Of a stretch of DNA of 64,000 nt, positions 30,724-41,358 are shown one piece after another. The notes under the pieces are model-generated. The model did not search any database and had not been told where the DNA came from. It saw only the letters and a list, made by a program, of their open reading frames with translations. A program made the position numbers and the translations under genes. The stretch lies in assembly GCF_012641465.1 (NCBI RefSeq), contig NZ_JABAIK010000001.1, forward strand, positions 186,001 to 250,000, written 5' to 3'. Source of the stretch: Vibrio agarilyticus. GTDB taxonomy: Bacteria; Pseudomonadota; Gammaproteobacteria; Enterobacterales; Vibrionaceae. The number at the start of each line of letters is the position of its first letter. The first letter of the stretch is position 1.

Positions 30724-31762
30724 GATCTTCAAAAACCAAAGTTGGCTAGAGATCTACTGCAGAAATAACGAATATCCGTCATTTAGTGAAAATAGCGACG
30801 AGGAAGCGAACACTTCACTCAACACCCTACAGTAGCGCTCCATAGTTTACATAAGGACTATGGCAGTGTTGTTCCTATTTGAAACAACCCCAGCAAGTTG
30901 TTTTGATCTTCAACTCACTTCGGCGATTGCACCTTTTACTATTGTTCATTGGCATCACCCCAACAATAGCGACTCTTTACAATCGCACCTCTACGGCAGC
31001 AAACATTGAATGTGTTCTGTTAGCAAAAAGCTGACAGGAGATTATTTCAATGTTACTGCATCAGGTGATGATTATTGTACTCAATCTTAGCGTTGATGCA
31101 ACACATCACTCTAAAGAAACTGCAATTGTACCGAAAACATCCAATACGCCTTTGGTCATTGCGACTGAATCCTAGCAAGCGCGCTTTATTGACAATTTTA
31201 TGCTCAACGCCGTACCTTGAGGTTACTCAGTAATCCTACCTGAGTTCTAATTACGACATATTGATATGATTTAGGTCTATAGATATATAAATCGTTAATC
31301 AAGTAAGATAAAGATTACACGCAGCTCAAGGGGTGAAACATATTGAAATAAAACACATACAACGCCTAACTTGACCAGCAAACTTATCGACCTCCCCGTA
31401 TTATCACAACATACACTCGGCACGGCTCCGCTCGTTCATAAACCATGGTCAAAACAAAACGAGAGGCGATTCTTTAAGTTGCTGGTAACTATTCATATCA
31501 GTAATAACTGAAAATAATTTGAACAATCGCCGTAATAGGCAACCGGTTTCTCAAATTGAGAAAATAAGATGATATTTATCCAGATTTTTAGACAAGCGCT
31601 TTGAATTTTGCGAAAAACTCGACTTTATTTACGATATTAATACTTTTTTAGTTTGCCTCTTTCTAATATAGCGTTAATATTTAAGGGCAGGTTAAACACT
31701 ATTCTCGTGACCTCAACTGATTTGGGGTTATCGTTTGCGATATTACATTAGCAGGAACAAAC
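30724..31762. other. Long intergenic region upstream of hns
   Basis: About 1.04 kb between the divergent antiporter gene and hns. It is AT-rich, especially 31250-31760, and must carry promoters for both genes. I see one short open frame with a good ribosome site (31050-31175), no ERIC copy and no convincing terminator. Long AT-rich upstream regions are usual for hns, which represses itself by binding such DNA; self-binding here is an inference. Confidence 0.5.
31050..31175 (+). CDS. Putative 41-residue small protein
   Basis: An ATG at 31050 preceded by AGGAG at a 9-base spacing opens a frame of 41 codons ending in TAG. The first 13 or so residues (MLLHQVMIIVLNL) are hydrophobic and could be a membrane or signal segment; the rest is polar and rich in Thr, Ala and Ser. 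I do not recognise it. The ribosome site is the only support beyond the open frame, so it may be spurious. Function unknown. Confidence 0.3.
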   Translation: MLLHQVMIIVLNLSVDATHHSKETAIVPKTSNTPLVIATES

Positions 31763-32167
31763 ATGTCTGAATTGACGAAAACTCTATTAAATATTCGTAG
31801 TCTACGTGCTTATGCTCGTGATTTGACTCTAGAGCAACTAGAAGAAGCATTAGACAAACTAAATACCGTTGTGTCTGAGCGCCGTGAATCAGAAGAAGCT
31901 GAACGCGCAGCTCTAGCAGAGCAAGAAGAAAAATTGGCGGCAATTGCTGAGCAAATTAGCCAACAAGGCATTGATGTTGACGCGCTGATTTCTGCTCTTT
32001 CAGGCGAAACAAAAACCAAAAAATCAAAACGTGCACCACGCCCAGCAAAATACAAATATGTAGACGCTTCTGGTGCAGAAAAGACTTGGACCGGTCAAGG
32101 CCGCACTCCATCAGCGATTCAAGAGCAACTTGACGCTGGTAAGCCGCTTGAAGATTTCGAAATCTAA
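31763..32167 (+). CDS. hns: Nucleoid-associated protein H-NS (VicH)
   Basis: A 134-residue global silencer that binds AT-rich, often horizontally acquired DNA. The N-terminal half (about 1-65) is helical and charged (LEQLEEALDKL..., EEAERAALAEQEEKL), forming the oligomerisation domain. A Lys/Pro-rich linker (KTKKSKRAPRP) follows. The C-terminal DNA-binding domain contains the minor-groove hook TWTGQGRTP (residues 108-116). The ATG at 31763 is preceded by GCAGGAACAAAC. It stands alone with a strong terminator at 32247. It is expected to silence AT-rich genes such as the reverse transcriptase cassette in this window. Confidence 0.97.
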   Translation: MSELTKTLLNIRSLRAYARDLTLEQLEEALDKLNTVVSERRESEEAERAALAEQEEKLAAIAEQISQQGIDVDALISALSGETKTKKSKRAPRPAKYKYVDASGAEKTWTGQGRTPSAIQEQLDAGKPLEDFEI

Positions 32168-32246
32168 TCAAAACGCGTCAATATTCGGTGAGAGCAGTTA
32201 ACAACATTTCATATATAACGTTGTTATATTTTTATCACCCTTTAAT

Positions 32247-32276
32247 AAAAAAGGCTCTTAAGGAGCCTTTTTTATT
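32247..32276 (+). terminator. Terminator of hns
   Basis: AAAAAAGGCTC (32247-32257) pairs with GAGCCTTTTTT (32263-32273) with a 5-base loop and continuing T-run. The A-run on the other side makes it possibly bidirectional for convergent gsk. Confidence 0.88.
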
Positions 32277-32290
32277 TATCTTTACCCTGA

Positions 32291-32346
32291 TATACCCAAA
32301 CAACTTGAAGTCGCAGTTAGACGAAAAACGAACAACGCCTCTGAGA
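32291..32346 (+). repeat. Truncated ERIC-type repeat
   Basis: TATACCCAAACAACTTGAAG, then GCAGTTAGACGAAAAACGAA and GCCTCTGAG, matching the left half of the full ERIC copies; the right half is missing. It stops about 9 bases before the gsk stop codon. Confidence 0.7.
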
Positions 32347-32354
32347 AAGCCCGC

Positions 32355-33659
32355 TTAACGTTCCCAGTACGCTTCTTCTAAGCTATCCTCACGCTCAGGC
32401 AAACCACTTGAAAGCCTCGGCGAATGCTGCACGAGCACCTCATAACTTGCACGGTTGGCGTATTTACACACTTGAGATAATGACGAGTAAGTTAAAAAGT
32501 CAAAGCTATGCTTGCTTGAGTTTGGTACGTTTTCTTTATGGTATTTATTTGCTGCCATATCATGAAGCAGCGCAGATAGCGCAGCATCACCCGCCCCATT
32601 CGTATTCTTGATTTTTTCCGGCCCACCCATATAAGGCGCGATATGAGAATAAACTTTTATCGGATTCTCACATGAGAGACGAGATGTCGGTCGGCTAAAT
32701 TCATAACGGTTAAATTCCGCGATACTTCCAGGCAATAATGGTAACGTTGTTTCACGTTTCGCTTCATCTTCTGTATAGCCGGCCATAAATAATCCAACGG
32801 GACCTGCCGTACACAATACCAAATCCGCCCATTCCAATGTTTTGTCGGATGCGGCAAGTGCATCCGATTCACCGGTTAATGCTTGTGCTTCATCTTCATT
32901 CATCGCCACCACCGTGACATGTTCGCGAATAAAATCTTGCCAAAACTTAGGATCATCTTGAATAACGAACTTAGTCCCTAGCGTTAATACAACCGGCACA
33001 TCGTTAGCTTTGGCATACTCAATCGCTTTCATTGTTGCTTCTGGCATAGGATCGCCTTCTTTACAACGAACTAAATAAGCGGTAAGAACTAAAGCTGACG
33101 CATTTTTGAATATTTTTTCAGGTATACTTTCAGCGCGAAGTTGGTTCATTTGCCCTTCGCTAATGGCAAAAGTGCGTTCACCATCTTCTGTGATCAGCGT
33201 AAAACAGCGTCCAATTGCGCCATCAACACCTTGTAAGTAATTAAGATCCATACGGCTTGAGGTGTAACATAAATAACGATAGCCATAGCTACCAATCTTT
33301 ATATCTTGGCTCATGACCCCAAGTAATGTCGAACGGTCATCGGCTAAAACAGAGTAATTATGCAGAGTATTACCAATTGTGCCACCGGCATACTCATTGG
33401 TGATGAGGTTTTCTTGCTTTAAATATTGGTAAAGTGATTCCGCCGTCGCATCATCAACAACCAAAGAGTGTCCCTTACTCAATCGATAACGATCAATTAT
33501 CTCAGACGCTACTTTCGCTTCAATGTCCACCAAAGTTTGGTCGATACCTATGATATGCGTTCGCGCCATCTTCTTACTCTGCTGCGCTTGTGTCACCAAA
33601 GGGTCACGAGCGTGAACGGGAAAATAGTGCTTGGATTTGCGCTGTCCGGGAAATTTCAT
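32355..33659 (-). CDS. gsk: Inosine/guanosine kinase
   Basis: PfkB-family ribokinase-like enzyme phosphorylating inosine and guanosine in purine salvage. It has 434 residues, the same length as E. coli Gsk. The N-terminal GIDQTLVDIEAKV and EYAGGTIGNTLHN (about residues 90-103) bind the nucleoside. The PfkB signature 2 appears as KNTNGAGDAALSALLHD (about 350-366), with the catalytic Asp in GAGD. The ATG at 33659 gives MKFPGQRKSKHYFPV, as in enteric and Vibrio homologues. It is a single-gene unit. Confidence 0.97.
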   Translation of the reverse strand: MKFPGQRKSKHYFPVHARDPLVTQAQQSKKMARTHIIGIDQTLVDIEAKVASEIIDRYRLSKGHSLVVDDATAESLYQYLKQENLITNEYAGGTIGNTLHNYSVLADDRSTLLGVMSQDIKIGSYGYRYLCYTSSRMDLNYLQGVDGAIGRCFTLITEDGERTFAISEGQMNQLRAESIPEKIFKNASALVLTAYLVRCKEGDPMPEATMKAIEYAKANDVPVVLTLGTKFVIQDDPKFWQDFIREHVTVVAMNEDEAQALTGESDALAASDKTLEWADLVLCTAGPVGLFMAGYTEDEAKRETTLPLLPGSIAEFNRYEFSRPTSRLSCENPIKVYSHIAPYMGGPEKIKNTNGAGDAALSALLHDMAANKYHKENVPNSSKHSFDFLTYSSLSQVCKYANRASYEVLVQHSPRLSSGLPEREDSLEEAYWER

Positions 33660-33843
33660 AACAATAATCTGACTGAGGGTTGGAAACGGTACGCGATTCT
33701 AGCCTGTGGCATAAAAGGCAGCAATAAAGCTCAGTATAGCAAACGTTTGCTAGTGTAATTTTCTTCTGAGCCCATATAAACTCAGGGCGTTAGCGGTATA
33801 GAAGCATGCTAAATCAATGCCCTTCCCAACGAAAGTTTTCATC

Positions 33844-34111
33844 TATACCCAAGTAACCTCAAGATGCATGGTTCAGCGAGAATGACTTGGTTTGTCAGTG
33901 AGGCGAGGATTTGAAGATTGAGTGGTTCTCAATCGAAAAGCGTCAACAAAGCTGATGAGCCAAGACAGCTCGCCCTTTGGGAGCCAATCACTGAACCGAT
34001 AGCGGTGTTAAACAACTTGAAAATAGACTCGCTATTTCGCTTCGTTGTTTGCCTTGCTCTCAACTCAGTGAGCCGGCTCTGAATCCAGCATCTTGAGGTC
34101 ACTTGGGTATA
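33844..34111. mobile_element. 268-bp MITE-like element with long terminal inverted repeats
   Basis: The left end TATACCCAAGTAACCTCAAG continues ATGCATGGTTCAG; the reverse complement of the right end reads TATACCCAAGTGACCTCAAG then ATGCTGGATTCAG, about 33 bp of terminal inverted repeat with few mismatches. It contains no gene. Partial copies lie at 1029, 45268 and 62681. It fills the gap between gsk and mnmA (both transcribed away from it), with about 105 bases of mnmA leader remaining on the right. Confidence 0.82.
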
Positions 34112-34217
34112 ATGCATACTGGCATCCAAAACAAAACGTGCGGCAGATCTCAGATCTGTTGTGGCGCTGCGGTTTCTGCTAGAATCTCCGTCCAGTTAAA
34201 TTAAGTGGTATTGATTC

Positions 34218-35354
34218 ATGTCTTTAAACAGTTCTGATAACAGCCAAAAGAAAGTAATCGTCGGCATGTCTGGCGGTGTTGACTCGTCCGTTTCCGCCTA
34301 CCTTCTTCAGCAACAAGGCTATCAAGTCGAAGGCTTGTTCATGAAGAACTGGGAAGAAGATGATAACGAAGAGTACTGCACTGCAGCAGAAGACCTAGCC
34401 GATGCAAAAGCGGTGTGTGATAAACTTGGTATTCCGCTGCACACCATCAATTTTGCCTCAGAATATTGGGATAACGTTTTTGAGTATTTTCTTGCCGAAT
34501 ACAAAGCTGGCCGCACACCCAACCCAGATATTTTGTGTAATAAAGAGATCAAGTTTAAAGCATTTTTAGAGTTTGCTGACGAAGTTCTTGATGCTGATTA
34601 CATTGCGATGGGCCATTATGTGCGCCGCACCTTCCCCGATGGACAGCAAGAACCACAGATGCTGCGCGGCCTCGATAGCAATAAAGATCAGAGCTATTTT
34701 CTCTATACCTTGAGTCATGAACAGATTGCTCGCAGTCTATTCCCGGTAGGAGAGCTTGATAAGCCCGAAGTCCGTCGCATTGCGGAAGAGCAAGGACTAA
34801 TCACAGCAAAGAAAAAAGACTCTACCGGCATCTGTTTCATTGGTGAGCGTAAATTTACCGAATTCTTAGGTCGTTATTTACCAGCGCAGCCAGGCAATAT
34901 TGAAACGCCCGACGGTGAAGTGATTGGTCAGCACCAAGGGCTGATGTATCACACCCTTGGTCAACGCAAAGGACTTCATATTGGCGGAATGCGTGGCGAT
35001 GAAGGTAATGGCCAACCCTGGTTTGTTGGTGAAAAAGATCTTGCACGTAATGTATTGATTGCCGTTCAGGGGAAAGATCACCCGATGCTGAAGTCGGTCG
35101 GTCTAATTGCATCACAGCTTCACTGGGTTGATCGCCAACCAATTTCACAAGAAGTGACTTGCACGGTAAAAACCCGTTACCGCCAAGAAGATATTCCTTG
35201 TACAATCATTCCGATAGATGATGAAACCATTGAAGTTCGTTTTGATGAACCGCAAATCGCGGTAACACCGGGTCAATCGGCGGTCTTCTATCAAGGTGAT
35301 GTTTGTCTTGGTGGCGGTATTATCGAACAACGTCTGAAATTCGAAGAAGCTTAA
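34218..35354 (+). CDS. mnmA: tRNA-specific 2-thiouridylase MnmA
   Basis: Introduces sulfur at C2 of the wobble uridine (U34) of tRNA-Lys, tRNA-Glu and tRNA-Gln. It has 378 residues. The ATP pyrophosphatase P-loop is [10 protein letters not shown] (about 16-25). The first catalytic Cys lies in [13 protein letters not shown] (about 110) and the persulfide Cys in [14 protein letters not shown] (about 208). The C-terminal beta-barrel has [17 protein letters not shown]. hflD follows 12 bases downstream and purB further on, the mnmA-hflD-purB arrangement shared with E. coli. Confidence 0.98.
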   Translation: MSLNSSDNSQKKVIVGMSGGVDSSVSAYLLQQQGYQVEGLFMKNWEEDDNEEYCTAAEDLADAKAVCDKLGIPLHTINFASEYWDNVFEYFLAEYKAGRTPNPDILCNKEIKFKAFLEFADEVLDADYIAMGHYVRRTFPDGQQEPQMLRGLDSNKDQSYFLYTLSHEQIARSLFPVGELDKPEVRRIAEEQGLITAKKKDSTGICFIGERKFTEFLGRYLPAQPGNIETPDGEVIGQHQGLMYHTLGQRKGLHIGGMRGDEGNGQPWFVGEKDLARNVLIAVQGKDHPMLKSVGLIASQLHWVDRQPISQEVTCTVKTRYRQEDIPCTIIPIDDETIEVRFDEPQIAVTPGQSAVFYQGDVCLGGGIIEQRLKFEEA

Positions 35355-35366
35355 GGGAGCCGATAC

Positions 35367-35984
35367 GTGGCCAATTCACTTTATGACCGCACTATTGCAT
35401 TTGCTGGGATCTGCCAAGCCGTATCATTGGTGCAACAAGTGGCCCGCCATGGCCATTGTGATGACGCTGCTTTCAAAGCGTCTATTCAGGCTATTTTAAA
35501 AACCAATCCCAGTAATACATTGGATGTCTTTGGTGATGAAGCGGCGTTAAAGGTTGGTCTTGAATGTCTTGTAAAAGGCATCGATAGTAGTCAATCTGGC
35601 AATGAGATCACACGCTACATTATCAGCCTGATGGCACTAGAGCGTAAGCTCAGTGCCCGTCCTGACGCGATGGCACAATTGGGCGATCGCATTCAAACCG
35701 TGCAGCGACAAGTGGAGCACTTTGAACTTTTTGACGATCAGATGCTGAGCAATATTGCTGCCATCTATCTCGATGTCGTTAGCCCAATTGGACCACGTAT
35801 TCAAGTGCCAGGAGTCTCTTCGGTATTGCAACAAACCGCCAACCAACACAAAGTACGAGCGCTGCTTCTCTCTGGGATTCGCGCTGCCGTTCTTTGGCGC
35901 CAAGTCGGTGGCAAACGTCGCCATTTGGTCTTTGGCCGCAAAAAAATGGTCGAACAAGCTCAAATTCTACTGGCGCGTGCATAA
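35367..35984 (+). CDS. hflD: HflD, lysogenization regulator homologue
   Basis: A 205-residue helical, membrane-associated protein. In E. coli it binds phage lambda CII and lowers lysogenization. Its conserved place between mnmA and purB suggests another housekeeping function that is not established. The sequence is typical: [20 protein letters not shown] at the N-terminus, then [10 protein letters not shown] and [13 protein letters not shown]. The C-terminus has [20 protein letters not shown] with [11 protein letters not shown]. The start is GTG at 35367 with AAGGGAG upstream. Confidence 0.95.
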   Translation: MANSLYDRTIAFAGICQAVSLVQQVARHGHCDDAAFKASIQAILKTNPSNTLDVFGDEAALKVGLECLVKGIDSSQSGNEITRYIISLMALERKLSARPDAMAQLGDRIQTVQRQVEHFELFDDQMLSNIAAIYLDVVSPIGPRIQVPGVSSVLQQTANQHKVRALLLSGIRAAVLWRQVGGKRRHLVFGRKKMVEQAQILLARA

Positions 35985-36071
35985 GCGCCAGTTTTTCACC
36001 AAATAGATATGTTTTATCACAACGCAAACGTTTGCGTAAATTGGTGACAAACCTCGCCTTTATTGGTATAA

Positions 36072-37481
<1,410 letters not shown>

Positions 37482-37501
37482 TCGCGTTAACGCAATAAAC
37501 C

Positions 37502-37533
37502 ACAAAGCGCACTTTTCAGTGCGCTTTGTTTTA
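37502..37533 (+). terminator. Terminator of purB
   Basis: ACAAAGCGCACT (37502-37513) pairs perfectly with AGTGCGCTTTGT (37518-37529) around a TTTC loop, followed by TTTTA. Confidence 0.9.
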
Positions 37534-37550
37534 TTACAATAGACCTTTCT

Positions 37551-37565
37551 TATACCCAAACCGGT
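37551..37565 (+). repeat. Solo ERIC left-end remnant
   Basis: TATACCCAAACCGGT at the very 3' edge of the DUF3833 gene resembles only the first bases of an ERIC element. Too short to be sure. Confidence 0.35.
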
Positions 37566-38114
37566 TTACTGAGGCTTTTGGAAGAACAAAGTGACAGTCC
37601 CTACCGTGATACCAAACTTTTTGATATCCGCGAGATTAAACACATGGTTTTCGTCTTGGCGATACATCCAATCGTTAAAATGCACTTCAACAGTCGAGCC
37701 ACCCTCACGCTCAAGAAACATATCGTAGCGCCAATTTAACGCATTACCCACTTCACGCCCAACAGCCACGCCAATCACATCATCGGCCTGGCCACGATAC
37801 TCTCCAGGGCCGACTCGCGATATGGTCCAAATACGTTGCGACATTTCACCATCAGCAAACACAAAATCCTCAACGAGCACCAGTTGCCCATTGTTAACCT
37901 GCCCTTCAATAACAACCTCGAAGCGTCGCGTCTGGTTGCCTTGAAAATCTTGGACCATTCCCCACGCATACGTTGTGCCCTGAAAATAGCCAAACAAATC
38001 AAATTCAGGTATCTGATCCCGATACGAGTCCAAGTCACTACTGCAACCTAGAAGGCTAAAATTGAGACTGACTAGCGCCACAACGGCAAAAATGACTCGT
38101 TTTACTGTGTACAT
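37566..38114 (-). CDS. DUF3833 family lipoprotein
   Basis: A 182-residue predicted outer-membrane or periplasmic lipoprotein. The N-terminal hydrophobic segment ends in the lipobox LLGC (about residue 24), followed by SSDLDSYRD. The mature part is beta-rich with FDLFGYFQGTTYAWGMVQD and EVHFNDWMYRQDE, characteristic of DUF3833. The family fold is lipocalin-like, suggesting lipid binding, but no function is shown. I chose the ATG at 38114, which has GGAG at good spacing and begins 1 base after the preceding stop; a TTG at 38129 is less likely. It is the last gene of the eight-gene lipid/photooxidative-type operon. Confidence 0.85.
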   Translation of the reverse strand: MYTVKRVIFAVVALVSLNFSLLGCSSDLDSYRDQIPEFDLFGYFQGTTYAWGMVQDFQGNQTRRFEVVIEGQVNNGQLVLVEDFVFADGEMSQRIWTISRVGPGEYRGQADDVIGVAVGREVGNALNWRYDMFLEREGGSTVEVHFNDWMYRQDENHVFNLADIKKFGITVGTVTLFFQKPQ

Positions 38115-38115
38115 G

Positions 38116-38751
38116 TTATCGCTCCGCAATGAGTTGTTGGCGCAGTTTTGGGTACGCGGTTTTCGGTGATAACCAAATCGCTAGGAAGGCATCATTGAGC
38201 CACTCTTGTTCGATATACCCTAGTAGCGCCACGTCTGTGCCTTGTGAAAAATAGAGTGCGCCCAATTGGCCATCAGTCACATACGTCAGTTGATCGCCCG
38301 GCTGAACAGTCGGAAACAGCGCTCGAAAGCGTGCCAACCCTCGCTGCCGCTGCTGAGCAGTCAAGCCAAGCTTTTGCCACTGATCATCGGTCGCCTCAAG
38401 CAGCTGCTCTGACGAAATTTCTCGTTGATAGTTAATTTCCAGTGCCAGCGGGTGTGGCGTGATATCTCGGCTAATAATATAGCGGCCGTTTGGTGTTTTC
38501 AGACGTGACTGATAGACATCAAAGACAAACCAAGTCAATTGCGCTCGGCCCACCGTAGGCCATGCCAGCCAATCAATAATTGGGATCGCTTTTACGTCAC
38601 TTGATGACGCATTCAGTGGCGCGTTGGCTTGAGGTGTATCCCATGACGCCACTTGATTGGCTTTGGCATCTCGAGCAAAAGGCGGCGCGGCGAGCGCCAA
38701 AGCCAAACACGTTGCGATTAAGTACTCACTAACACTATTTCTTTTGCTCAC
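38116..38751 (-). CDS. Chalcone-isomerase-like periplasmic protein
   Basis: A 211-residue protein with an N-terminal signal peptide (LIATCLALALAAPPFARDAKA). The mature region has VGRAQLTWFVFDVYQSRLKT and the segment ALEINYQREISSEQLLEAT, which I recognise as the bacterial chalcone-isomerase-like family (PF16036). Such proteins are thought to bind fatty acids rather than act as true isomerases. The GTG start at 38751 overlaps the DUF2878 gene by 17 bases and its stop precedes the DUF3833 start by 1 base, so expression is coupled. Confidence 0.8.
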   Translation of the reverse strand: MSKRNSVSEYLIATCLALALAAPPFARDAKANQVASWDTPQANAPLNASSSDVKAIPIIDWLAWPTVGRAQLTWFVFDVYQSRLKTPNGRYIISRDITPHPLALEINYQREISSEQLLEATDDQWQKLGLTAQQRQRGLARFRALFPTVQPGDQLTYVTDGQLGALYFSQGTDVALLGYIEQEWLNDAFLAIWLSPKTAYPKLRQQLIAER

Positions 38752-39247
38752 GGTACACCCTCACCATTAACGCCATCACCAATAACCACTGTGACATTAA
38801 TACGAGTAAAGTGGGGATTAAGGGCAAACCAAACTCCACTGCGTCCAATTTTTCACCGGCCCAATAACTCAAAGCCCCTCCCACAGCGCCAATAGGAAGC
38901 AAAACATAAAGTGAATAACGGCCAAGTGTTGGCCACATTTGCCAGCCATACCACGCAAATAACAGCCACAATCCTACTAGCCAATTGGGTAGCCACTCCG
39001 TCGAAAAAACCAACACCCCTAGCCATTGATTCAATGTGTCAATGATCAGACCAAAACTCACGACAATAAGCTGTGGCAGCAAAGGGGCGCGATATCGCCA
39101 TCGAGTAATCACCAAAGAGATCACAACCATGAGCCATAATAGGGGCGCGAATGCATCTCGCCCCAAAACCGCAACAAACCAACCGGCCTGAAACCACAGC
39201 GAAAGCACAAGCAAAGCAGTCCACCGTAGCGGAGTACGGGTTGTCAT
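38735..39247 (-). CDS. DUF2878 family membrane protein
   Basis: A 170-residue inner-membrane protein with about five hydrophobic segments (WTALLVLSLWFQAGWFVAVL, WLMVVISLVI, LIVVSFGLIIDTLNQWLGVL, WLVGLWLLFAWYGW and LIPTLLVLMSQWLLVMALMV). The pattern with Asp in LIIDTLNQ and the WYGWQMWPT loop fits DUF2878. The family repeatedly co-occurs with CFA-type methyltransferases and DUF1365 proteins. Function unknown. Three bases separate it from the methyltransferase upstream. Confidence 0.8.
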   Translation of the reverse strand: MTTRTPLRWTALLVLSLWFQAGWFVAVLGRDAFAPLLWLMVVISLVITRWRYRAPLLPQLIVVSFGLIIDTLNQWLGVLVFSTEWLPNWLVGLWLLFAWYGWQMWPTLGRYSLYVLLPIGAVGGALSYWAGEKLDAVEFGLPLIPTLLVLMSQWLLVMALMVRVYREQKK

Positions 39248-39250
39248 GAC

Positions 39251-40495
39251 TCAACGACGCTCAAAAGTCAGTTGCACCGTACTAATGGTGCGCGCTAAAA
39301 AGCCGCCTTCGCAGTAGCAGAAATAGTAACGCCACAAACGAATAAAACGTTCATCATAACCCAGCTCAAGTACGTGAGATTGCGCCGCTTCAAAGCGCGC
39401 TCGCCACTCTCTTAACGTCTGGGCATAATCCAATCCAATATCATGCAAATCTCTAAGGACTAAGCTACTGCGCTCGGTCGCCATTTGCGTTAGCACCGAA
39501 ACAGAAGGTAAGAAACCACCAGGGAAAATGTATTTTTGAATGAAATCAACACTATTGGCGTAACTGTGATAGCGTTGGTCAGCAATCGTAATCGCTTGAA
39601 TCGCCATTAAGCCACCCGGTTTTAACAGGGCGTGGCACTGCTCAATATAGGAAGGGAGATATTGCTTTCCGACCGCTTCTATCATTTCAATCGAGACCAA
39701 TTTGTCGAATTGTCCTGTTAGCTCGCGATAATCTTTTTTCAACAAAGTAATTTGCTCACTCAAACCCAAACGCTCAATTTGGGCGTGCGCGTAATCATAC
39801 TGCTCGGTTGAAATGGTGGTGGTTGTCACTTTGCAACCAAATTGCTGAGCCATAAAAATGGCCATTGCCCCCCACCCAGTGCCAATTTCTATGACGTGAT
39901 CTTGTGGTTTCAGCTGTAATTGTTCACACAATCGCGTCATTTTATTTATCTGCGCTTGCTCTAAAGAATCGTCGTCAGCTTGATAAATGGCCGCAGAATA
40001 AAGCATTCGTTGATCTAAAAAGGCATGATATAACTCGTTCCCCAAATCATAATGCGCTGAAATGTTCTCTTCTGCCTGCTTTTGCGTATTGCGTCTGCGC
40101 CAGTGACTGAGCTTTTCAATCCATTGTGTCAACCAGCGGGTTTTTGCATCAAGTTTATCCAGCGTTTCAATGTTCTTCGCCAACAAATACATTAATTGGG
40201 TTAGATCATGACTTTCCCACCAACCATCAATATAAGCTTCTGCCGCTGCAATGCTGCCTCCTCGCAGCACTCGTTGATAGAAGTTAGGGTGATAGATCTG
40301 AATATCTGCCTTGCTTTGATTAGGCAGACTTTGACCAAACTCGATGGTTTCTGGTGGTTGCGCTGGGTCAAAATGCTCCGTGACACGCAGTTGGCCATTT
40401 TCTAACGCGCTAAGTAAGTGCAATACCACCTGTCTTGCGCTTTTTTGCGCTGGGCTTTGTGTCGTAGGTATTGTGAATGAATGGGTCTCTAACAT
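39251..40495 (-). CDS. CFA-type fatty-acyl-phospholipid methyltransferase
   Basis: A 414-residue member of the cyclopropane-fatty-acid synthase superfamily, which transfers a methyl or methylene group from SAM to double bonds of membrane phospholipid acyl chains. Visible motifs are AHYDLGNELYHAFLD (about 145-159), the SAM-binding VIEIGTGWGAMAIFMA (about 195-210), TTTISTEQYDYA, VSIEMIEAVGKQYL (about 265) and FIQKYIFPGGFLPS. As part of this operon it may make cyclopropane or branched/furan fatty acids under oxidative stress. It overlaps the DUF1365 gene by 7 bases. It could be a second paralogue to a housekeeping cfa elsewhere, so no symbol is given. Confidence 0.9.
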   Translation of the reverse strand: MLETHSFTIPTTQSPAQKSARQVVLHLLSALENGQLRVTEHFDPAQPPETIEFGQSLPNQSKADIQIYHPNFYQRVLRGGSIAAAEAYIDGWWESHDLTQLMYLLAKNIETLDKLDAKTRWLTQWIEKLSHWRRRNTQKQAEENISAHYDLGNELYHAFLDQRMLYSAAIYQADDDSLEQAQINKMTRLCEQLQLKPQDHVIEIGTGWGAMAIFMAQQFGCKVTTTTISTEQYDYAHAQIERLGLSEQITLLKKDYRELTGQFDKLVSIEMIEAVGKQYLPSYIEQCHALLKPGGLMAIQAITIADQRYHSYANSVDFIQKYIFPGGFLPSVSVLTQMATERSSLVLRDLHDIGLDYAQTLREWRARFEAAQSHVLELGYDERFIRLWRYYFCYCEGGFLARTISTVQLTFERR

Positions 40496-41358
40496 CCGCT
40501 GTTTCCCCGTGTGCTATCGTCGTCCTTTTCTAACAACGACGGATTTTGTTTATTCTTCGTTTTTAATTGATTAGGTTCTATTTCGGCCTCGTGCGATGAC
40601 GGCGCGAGCGAGGCCGTATTTGGGTGGGGATAAAAAGGTGCGCCTTTTATCCATAATTTGAGTGCGTGCCAGTAAATACCCAACATCACCTTAAGGGTTT
40701 GAACCGGAACTTTTGCCAATTGCTTTAATAAACGGCGACTGGTCAGTTCGGTGCCGCTCATCGCCAACGTCGCATCGAAATGTTTTTCGTCTTGATGGCA
40801 GGCCAGTGACACTGAGAGATGTTTACCTAACGGCTTTAAGCGCCAGTGATATTGCTGCTCTATCGGATTAAACGGCGACACATGAAACGCTTTCGCGTGT
40901 TGCCAATGGCAATGATTCGCTCCAGCGCTGGCATTAATTGCGTAATAATGGCGCTCGTTCCACGGTGTATTACTGACTTCGGCCAGCAAATAACGCCAAC
41001 TGCCTTGTTCATCGTACAAATAATAGAAGTTGACTGGGCTAAAATAGAGCCCCAAATAACGCAAATGACACACGGCCACAACACGGCCAGTAACATGCTC
41101 CCCAGTCAGCTCTGCGACCTTTTGCTGAACACAGGTTTTAAGATCGCCAGTGCCAAGATAATCTTGCCGACGCCAACGAGCCCAATGCCACCAGCGCTGA
41201 CCAAAGCCCCAGAGGGTTTGTTCTAATTGGGGCAACTCATCAAGATCAATGCCAAGCATAAACAACGAATAATTTAACTCATGCGTGACGGGAATAAATC
41301 GACGGTGGCGCACTTGTCCACAATACAAACGGCTGCGTAAGGTTAATGACTCATTCAT
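40489..41358 (-). CDS. DUF1365 family protein
   Basis: A 289-residue protein of the DUF1365 family, nearly always encoded beside a FAD oxidoreductase and a CFA-type methyltransferase. Recognisable parts are LYCGQVRHRRFIPVTHELNY at the N-terminus, YLGLYFSPVNFYYLYD (about 110) and LAEVSNTPWNERHYY (about 128), then AFHVSPFNP. The C-terminal 40 residues are polar (NPSLLEKDDDSTRGN) and probably disordered. Its start overlaps the stop of the oxidoreductase gene (ATGA). The biochemical role is unknown. Confidence 0.87.
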   Translation of the reverse strand: MNESLTLRSRLYCGQVRHRRFIPVTHELNYSLFMLGIDLDELPQLEQTLWGFGQRWWHWARWRRQDYLGTGDLKTCVQQKVAELTGEHVTGRVVAVCHLRYLGLYFSPVNFYYLYDEQGSWRYLLAEVSNTPWNERHYYAINASAGANHCHWQHAKAFHVSPFNPIEQQYHWRLKPLGKHLSVSLACHQDEKHFDATLAMSGTELTSRRLLKQLAKVPVQTLKVMLGIYWHALKLWIKGAPFYPHPNTASLAPSSHEAEIEPNQLKTKNKQNPSLLEKDDDSTRGNSGC

